Positions 6,333 through 9,339 of a stretch of DNA of 9,339 bases are shown in pieces (position 1 is the stretch's first letter; the number at the start of each line of letters is the position of its first letter). The DNA is from Caldimonas sp. (lineage in GTDB: Bacteria > Pseudomonadota > Gammaproteobacteria > Burkholderiales > Burkholderiaceae_C), in the NCBI GenBank assembly GCA_030150305.1, contig JASLGD010000622.1, positions 1-9,339 of the forward strand, read 5' to 3'. The position numbers and the translations under genes were made by a program. The notes beneath the pieces are model-generated. The model worked only from the letters and a program-made list of their open reading frames with translations. It had not been told where the DNA came from and made no database searches.

Positions 6333-6707
6333 ATGCGAACGACCCAGGCCTTCCTTCCGCTCGCGCTCGCGCTCGCGCTTCCGGGCGTCGCCGGCGCGGC
6401 GAACTGCTACTCGGTCTACGACGCGAAGAACCAGCTCGCCTTCCAGTCGACGGTGTCGCCGATCGACCTCTCGGGACGCATCTCGCAGACGATGCGCGCG
6501 AGCTATCCCGGCGGCTACCTGATCATCGTTCCGGACGACACCGACTGCCGCGAGTACCGCACCGGGCCGACGGTCTCGCCGCGCTTCGAGAACGGCAAGG
6601 CGACCGACGGCAGCCGCGAGCAGGTGCTCGAGGCGCCGCTGCTGCGCGGTGCCGCGACCGCCGGTTCGAGCGACGGCAGCACGGGATCGTCGGCGCGACG
6701 GCGCTGA
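6333..6707 (+). CDS. Small secreted protein of unknown function
   Basis: 124 residues. A signal peptide is clear: MRTTQ, then a hydrophobic run FLPLALALALPGVAGAA, with likely cleavage after GAA or AGA, leaving a mature protein starting near NCYSVYDAKNQ. The mature part is about 100 residues, with two cysteines (NCY and DCR) that could form one disulfide in the periplasm, and a fold-like segment YSVYDAKNQLAFQSTVSPID followed by a PGGYLIIVPDD strand. The last 30 residues are Gly/Ser/Thr-rich and probably disordered. I do not recognise a named family, though short periplasmic proteins with a YxVYDxxN...SPxDLS pattern seem to occur in related bacteria. ATG 6333 is chosen because the signal peptide starts there and a GGA lies 6 nt upstream; ATG 6300 would add 11 residues that spoil the signal. 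It may have its own promoter. Confidence 0.72.
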   Translation: MRTTQAFLPLALALALPGVAGAANCYSVYDAKNQLAFQSTVSPIDLSGRISQTMRASYPGGYLIIVPDDTDCREYRTGPTVSPRFENGKATDGSREQVLEAPLLRGAATAGSSDGSTGSSARRR

Positions 6708-6811
6708 CGCCCCGACGCGCGCGCTCGGCGCGCCCCCTCTTCGGCGTCGACCGCCGTTGGCGGCGACGGCGCGAACGCGGCCATACTCCGCGTTCCTGAC
6801 CGGCGACGACG
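6708..6811 (+). other. Intergenic gap with two GC hairpins, possible weak terminator
   Basis: Two perfect inverted repeats occur: GCGCGC-TCG-GCGCGC (6719-6733) and CCGCC-GTT-GGCGG (6751-6763). Neither has a T-run, and such hairpins are common in DNA of this composition. A Rho-dependent or leaky stop after the secreted-protein gene is possible. A weak -10 (CATACT, 6782-6787) precedes the PaiB gene. I see nothing else. Confidence 0.2.
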
Positions 6812-7447
6812 ATGTACCTGCCCAACCACTTCGGCGAAGCGCGCGCGGACGTGCTGCGCGCGTTCGTCCGCGACCATCCGCTCGGCCTCCTCGTGACGCA
6901 GAACCGCGACGGCGGCATCGACGCGAACAGCGTGCCGTTCGTGCTCGACGCCGAGGGCGACGGCCCCGGCGTGCTGCGCGCGCACGTCGCGCGCGCCAAC
7001 GCGCTCTGGAAGACGGCGCGCGACGACGTCGACGCGCTCGTCGTCTTCCAGGGTCCGCAGGGCTACGTCTCGCCGGCGTGGTATCCGAGCAAGGCCGAGC
7101 ACGGCAAGGTCGTGCCGACCTGGAACTACGTCATGGTGCAGGCACGCGGACGGCTGCGCGCGATCGACGACCGCGCGTGGTTGCGCCAGTTCGTCTCGCG
7201 CCTGACCGACCGCCACGAAGCGCGTCGCCCGGCGCCATGGGCGGTGAGCGACGCACCTGCGGATTTTCTCGACACCATGCTCGGCGCGATCGTCGGCATC
7301 GAGATCACGCTCGCTTCGCTCGTCGGCAAGTGGAAGGTCTCGCAGAACCGCAGCGCGGCGGATCGCGCCGGCGTCGTCGAGGGGCTCGCCCGCGAAGGCG
7401 GCGACGCAGCGCTCGCCGACGAGGTGCGCGCGGCGGGCGGCGACTGA
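6812..7447 (+). CDS. PaiB-family FMN-binding split-barrel protein (putative regulator)
   Basis: 211 residues, close to the usual PaiB length. The protein follows the family from end to end: MYLPNHFGEARAD at the start, HPLGLLVTQNRDGGIDANSVPF, LRAHVARANALWK, the near-invariant GYVSPAWYPSKAEHGKVVPTWNY, LTDRHEA, PWAVSDAPADF, and MLGAIVGIEI then GKWKVSQNRSAADR. Bacillus PaiB was described as a negative regulator of sporulation and degradative enzyme genes; the fold binds flavin, and no DNA-binding domain is visible here. The function in proteobacteria is unsettled, and a flavin-dependent oxidoreductase or detoxification role is as likely as regulation. It lies 42 bp before the first cytochrome gene in the same direction and may share its transcript. 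The ribosome site is poor. Confidence 0.9.
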   Translation: MYLPNHFGEARADVLRAFVRDHPLGLLVTQNRDGGIDANSVPFVLDAEGDGPGVLRAHVARANALWKTARDDVDALVVFQGPQGYVSPAWYPSKAEHGKVVPTWNYVMVQARGRLRAIDDRAWLRQFVSRLTDRHEARRPAPWAVSDAPADFLDTMLGAIVGIEITLASLVGKWKVSQNRSAADRAGVVEGLAREGGDAALADEVRAAGGD

Positions 7448-7489
7448 GCGTCGCAGCGGCAGGTGCGGCGCTTGCCGCGCGAGCGGACG

Positions 7490-8257
7490 ATGGCGACCGG
7501 GGGGCGCGGAGCTTCGAAGCGACGACGCGCGGGCGCAGGCGTCGCCGCGCTGCTCGCGCTCGCGACGGCGGCGATCGCAGGCAGCGCGCACGCAGCGCCG
7601 TTCGAGGACACGATCGCGCAGCGCGTCCTCGCCTGCACCGGCTGCCACGGCAAGCAGGGGCGCGCCGGCCCGGACGGCTACTACCCGCGACTCGCCGGCA
7701 AGCCCGCCGGCTACCTGTTCAACCAGCTGCGCAATTTTCGCGACGAACGCCGCCACTACGAGCTGATGAACGGGCTGCTCGCGCTGCTCGACGACGCGTA
7801 CCTGCGCGAGATCGCGGCGTACTTCGCTTCGCTCGACGTGCCGTATCCGCCGCCCGCGCCGGCGACGGCGCCGGCGGCGCTGCTCGCGCGCGGCGAAGCG
7901 CTCGTGCGCGGCGGCGACCCGGCGCGCTCGCTGCCCGCCTGCACGCAATGCCACGGCGACGCCATGACCGGCCGGGCGCCGTTCATCCCCGGGCTGCTCG
8001 GCCTGCCGCGCGACTACCTGAACGCGCAGCTCGGCGCCTGGCGCAACGGCCAGCGCCACGCGATCGAGCCCGACTGCATGGCGCAGGTCGCGCACCGCTT
8101 GGCGCCCGAGGACATCGGCGCGGTGTCGTCGTGGCTCGCTGCGCAACCGGTGCCGGCGCACGCCCAGCCCGCCGCCGACGCCGCTGCGCCGCTGCCGATC
8201 GCGTGCGGCGGGCTCGCGGCGCCGATCGCCAACGCCGCCGGCGGCGCCGGACGCTGA
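7490..8257 (+). CDS. Diheme c-type cytochrome, cytochrome c4-like
   Basis: 255 residues. An Arg/Lys-rich N-region and hydrophobic core end at AGSAHA, a typical Sec signal with cleavage near residue 35, so the protein is periplasmic. Two heme attachment sites are visible: CTGCH (49-53) and CTQCH (151-155). Each heads a cytochrome c domain of about 100 residues, with GYYPRLAGKPAGYLFNQLRNF and PFIPGLLGLPRDYLNAQLGAW in equivalent places, a duplication typical of cytochrome c4. Likely axial methionines are M93 (YELMNG) and the Met in PDCMAQVAHRL. The protein probably shuttles electrons between a periplasmic dehydrogenase or the triheme partner and a terminal oxidase. The Pro/Ala-rich C-tail contains one extra Cys. 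ATG 7490 gives a normal signal peptide; GTG 7463 would add nine residues. The next gene begins 4 bp after its stop. Confidence 0.9.
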   Translation: MATGGRGASKRRRAGAGVAALLALATAAIAGSAHAAPFEDTIAQRVLACTGCHGKQGRAGPDGYYPRLAGKPAGYLFNQLRNFRDERRHYELMNGLLALLDDAYLREIAAYFASLDVPYPPPAPATAPAALLARGEALVRGGDPARSLPACTQCHGDAMTGRAPFIPGLLGLPRDYLNAQLGAWRNGQRHAIEPDCMAQVAHRLAPEDIGAVSSWLAAQPVPAHAQPAADAAAPLPIACGGLAAPIANAAGGAGR

Positions 8258-8261
8258 GACG

Positions 8262-9339
8262 ATGGCCCGGCTCGCTCGCGCCTTGCTCGCGCTCGTGCTG
8301 GCCGCGATCTTCGCCGCCGCGCTCGTCGTCTGGCTGAACCGCGACGACGATCTCGAACGCGCCGCCGTCGCTGCCCTGCCGGCCGACGCGGCGACGGTCG
8401 CGCGCGGCGAGTACCTCGTGCGCGCGGGCAGCTGCTTCGGCTGCCACACCGAGCCCGGCGGCGCGCCGTACGCCGGCGGCCGCGCGATCGAGACGCCGTT
8501 CGGCATCGTCGTCGCGCCCAACCTCACTCCCGACGCGACCGGGCTCGCCGCGTGGAGCAGCGACGACTTCTGGCGCGCGTTGCACAACGGCCGCGCGCGC
8601 GACGGACGACTCCTCTATCCCGCGTTTCCGTATCCGAACTACACGCGCCTGCTGCGCGCCGACAGCGACGCGATGTTCGCGTACCTGATGAGCCTCACGC
8701 CGGTCGCGAAGGCGAGCCGCGGCCATGCGCTGCGTTTTCCCTTCGACCAGCAGGCCGCGCTCGCGGTGTGGCGTGCGCTCTTCTTTCGTCCCGGCCGATT
8801 TGCCGCCGACGCGACGCGCTCGCCGCAGTGGAACCGCGGCGCCTACCTCGTCGAGACGCTCGGGCACTGCAACGCGTGCCACTCGGCGCGCAACGTGTTC
8901 GGCGCGACGGCAGGGCCGCTCGATCTCGCCGGCGGCCTGATCCCGATCCAGAACTGGTATGCGCCTTCGCTCTACGACAACCGCGAAGCCGGCGTCGGCG
9001 GCTGGCCCGATCGCGACGTCATCGCACTGCTGCAGAGCGGCGTCGCGCCACGCGGTTGGGTGCAGGGCCCGATGGCCGAAGTCGTCGCACGGTCGACGCG
9101 GTACCTGAACGACGGCGATCTCGCGGCGATGGCCGCCTACCTGCGCGCGCTGCCGCCTGCCGAGCGCACGCCGACGGCGCCTTCGACGACTGCAGCCGCA
9201 CCCGACCCGCGCGGCGCCCGGCTCTACGCCGACCACTGCGCTGCATGCCACGGCGAGCGCGGCGAAGGCGTCGCCGGCGCGTATCCGCCGCTCGCCGGCA
9301 ACCGCGCCGTCGCCGTCTCGCCGGCCGCCAACCTCGTGC
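8262..9339 (+). CDS. Triheme c-type cytochrome, AdhB-like dehydrogenase subunit (cut by right edge)
   Basis: 359 residues are visible and the 3' end is missing. An N-terminal hydrophobic helix (about 5-25) may be a signal or a membrane anchor. Three heme sites follow: CFGCH (58-62), CNACH (203-207) and CAACH (326-330). This is the spacing of the triheme cytochrome subunits of membrane alcohol, gluconate and related dehydrogenases, which pass electrons to ubiquinone or an oxidase. Domain landmarks include GEYLVRAGSCFGCH, TPFGIVVAPNLTPD, GAYLVETLGHCNACH, WYAPSLYDN, GPMAEVV with a likely axial Met for heme 2, and ARLYADHCAACHGERGEG. In domain 1 the site where AdhB has PAMPY reads PAFPY (F122), so the heme-1 sixth ligand must be another residue. 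It starts 4 bp after the diheme cytochrome and is surely co-transcribed. The catalytic partner is not in the window. Confidence 0.9.
   Translation, partial: MARLARALLALVLAAIFAAALVVWLNRDDDLERAAVAALPADAATVARGEYLVRAGSCFGCHTEPGGAPYAGGRAIETPFGIVVAPNLTPDATGLAAWSSDDFWRALHNGRARDGRLLYPAFPYPNYTRLLRADSDAMFAYLMSLTPVAKASRGHALRFPFDQQAALAVWRALFFRPGRFAADATRSPQWNRGAYLVETLGHCNACHSARNVFGATAGPLDLAGGLIPIQNWYAPSLYDNREAGVGGWPDRDVIALLQSGVAPRGWVQGPMAEVVARSTRYLNDGDLAAMAAYLRALPPAERTPTAPSTTAAAPDPRGARLYADHCAACHGERGEGVAGAYPPLAGNRAVAVSPAANLV

Noticed and set aside
6515..8587. 690-codon open frame on the minus strand opposite PaiB and the cytochromes
   Set aside because: Low-complexity Arg/Ala-rich product covering four well-supported plus-strand genes; a composition artefact.

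Overview
High-GC window (roughly 70% G+C by eye) packed with short-spaced genes. The gene families (NudJ-type Nudix next to MnmA, split-type PntA, PaiB, periplasmic c-type cytochromes) point to a betaproteobacterium, most likely Burkholderiales. This is inferred from family flavour and gene order, not from any search. No stretch over 300 bases lacks a gene, and I see no RNA gene, insertion sequence, CRISPR array or phage gene.

Layout. (1) The left edge holds the 5' part of a minus-strand NAD(P) transhydrogenase alpha subunit (pntA), divergent from the next block across 97 bp. (2) 670-4626 on plus is a tightly coupled run: Nudix hydrolase, ArnT/PMT-like GT-C glycosyltransferase, GtrB/ArnC-like GT2, and YdjC/ChbG/NaxD-like carbohydrate deacetylase. 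All three junctions are 4-bp stop/start overlaps, and the three downstream genes start with GTG, GTG and TTG. (3) 4580-4966 on minus is a small GtrA-family membrane protein, tail to tail with the deacetylase (47-bp overlap) and head to head with mnmA. (4) 5014-6279 on plus is mnmA (tRNA 2-thiouridylase), with a longer internal linker and C-terminal tail than usual. (5) 6333-9339 on plus holds a small secreted protein of unknown function, a PaiB-family FMN-binding protein, a diheme c4-like cytochrome, and a triheme AdhB-like cytochrome cut by the right edge.

How the genes fit together. The central block has every membrane-side part of a lipid-linked aminosugar pathway. The GT2 would load a sugar, probably an N-acetylhexosamine, on undecaprenyl phosphate. 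The deacetylase would free the amine, GtrA would help flip the carrier lipid, and the GT-C enzyme would transfer the sugar to a periplasmic acceptor, most plausibly lipid A. This matches the logic of Francisella FlmF2/NaxD/FlmK and the Bordetella lgm locus. The cassette sits between nudJ and mnmA, which are normally neighbours, so it looks like an accessory insertion into a housekeeping pair. The right-hand cytochromes look like the electron-transfer arm of a periplasmic dehydrogenase whose catalytic subunit is not in the window.
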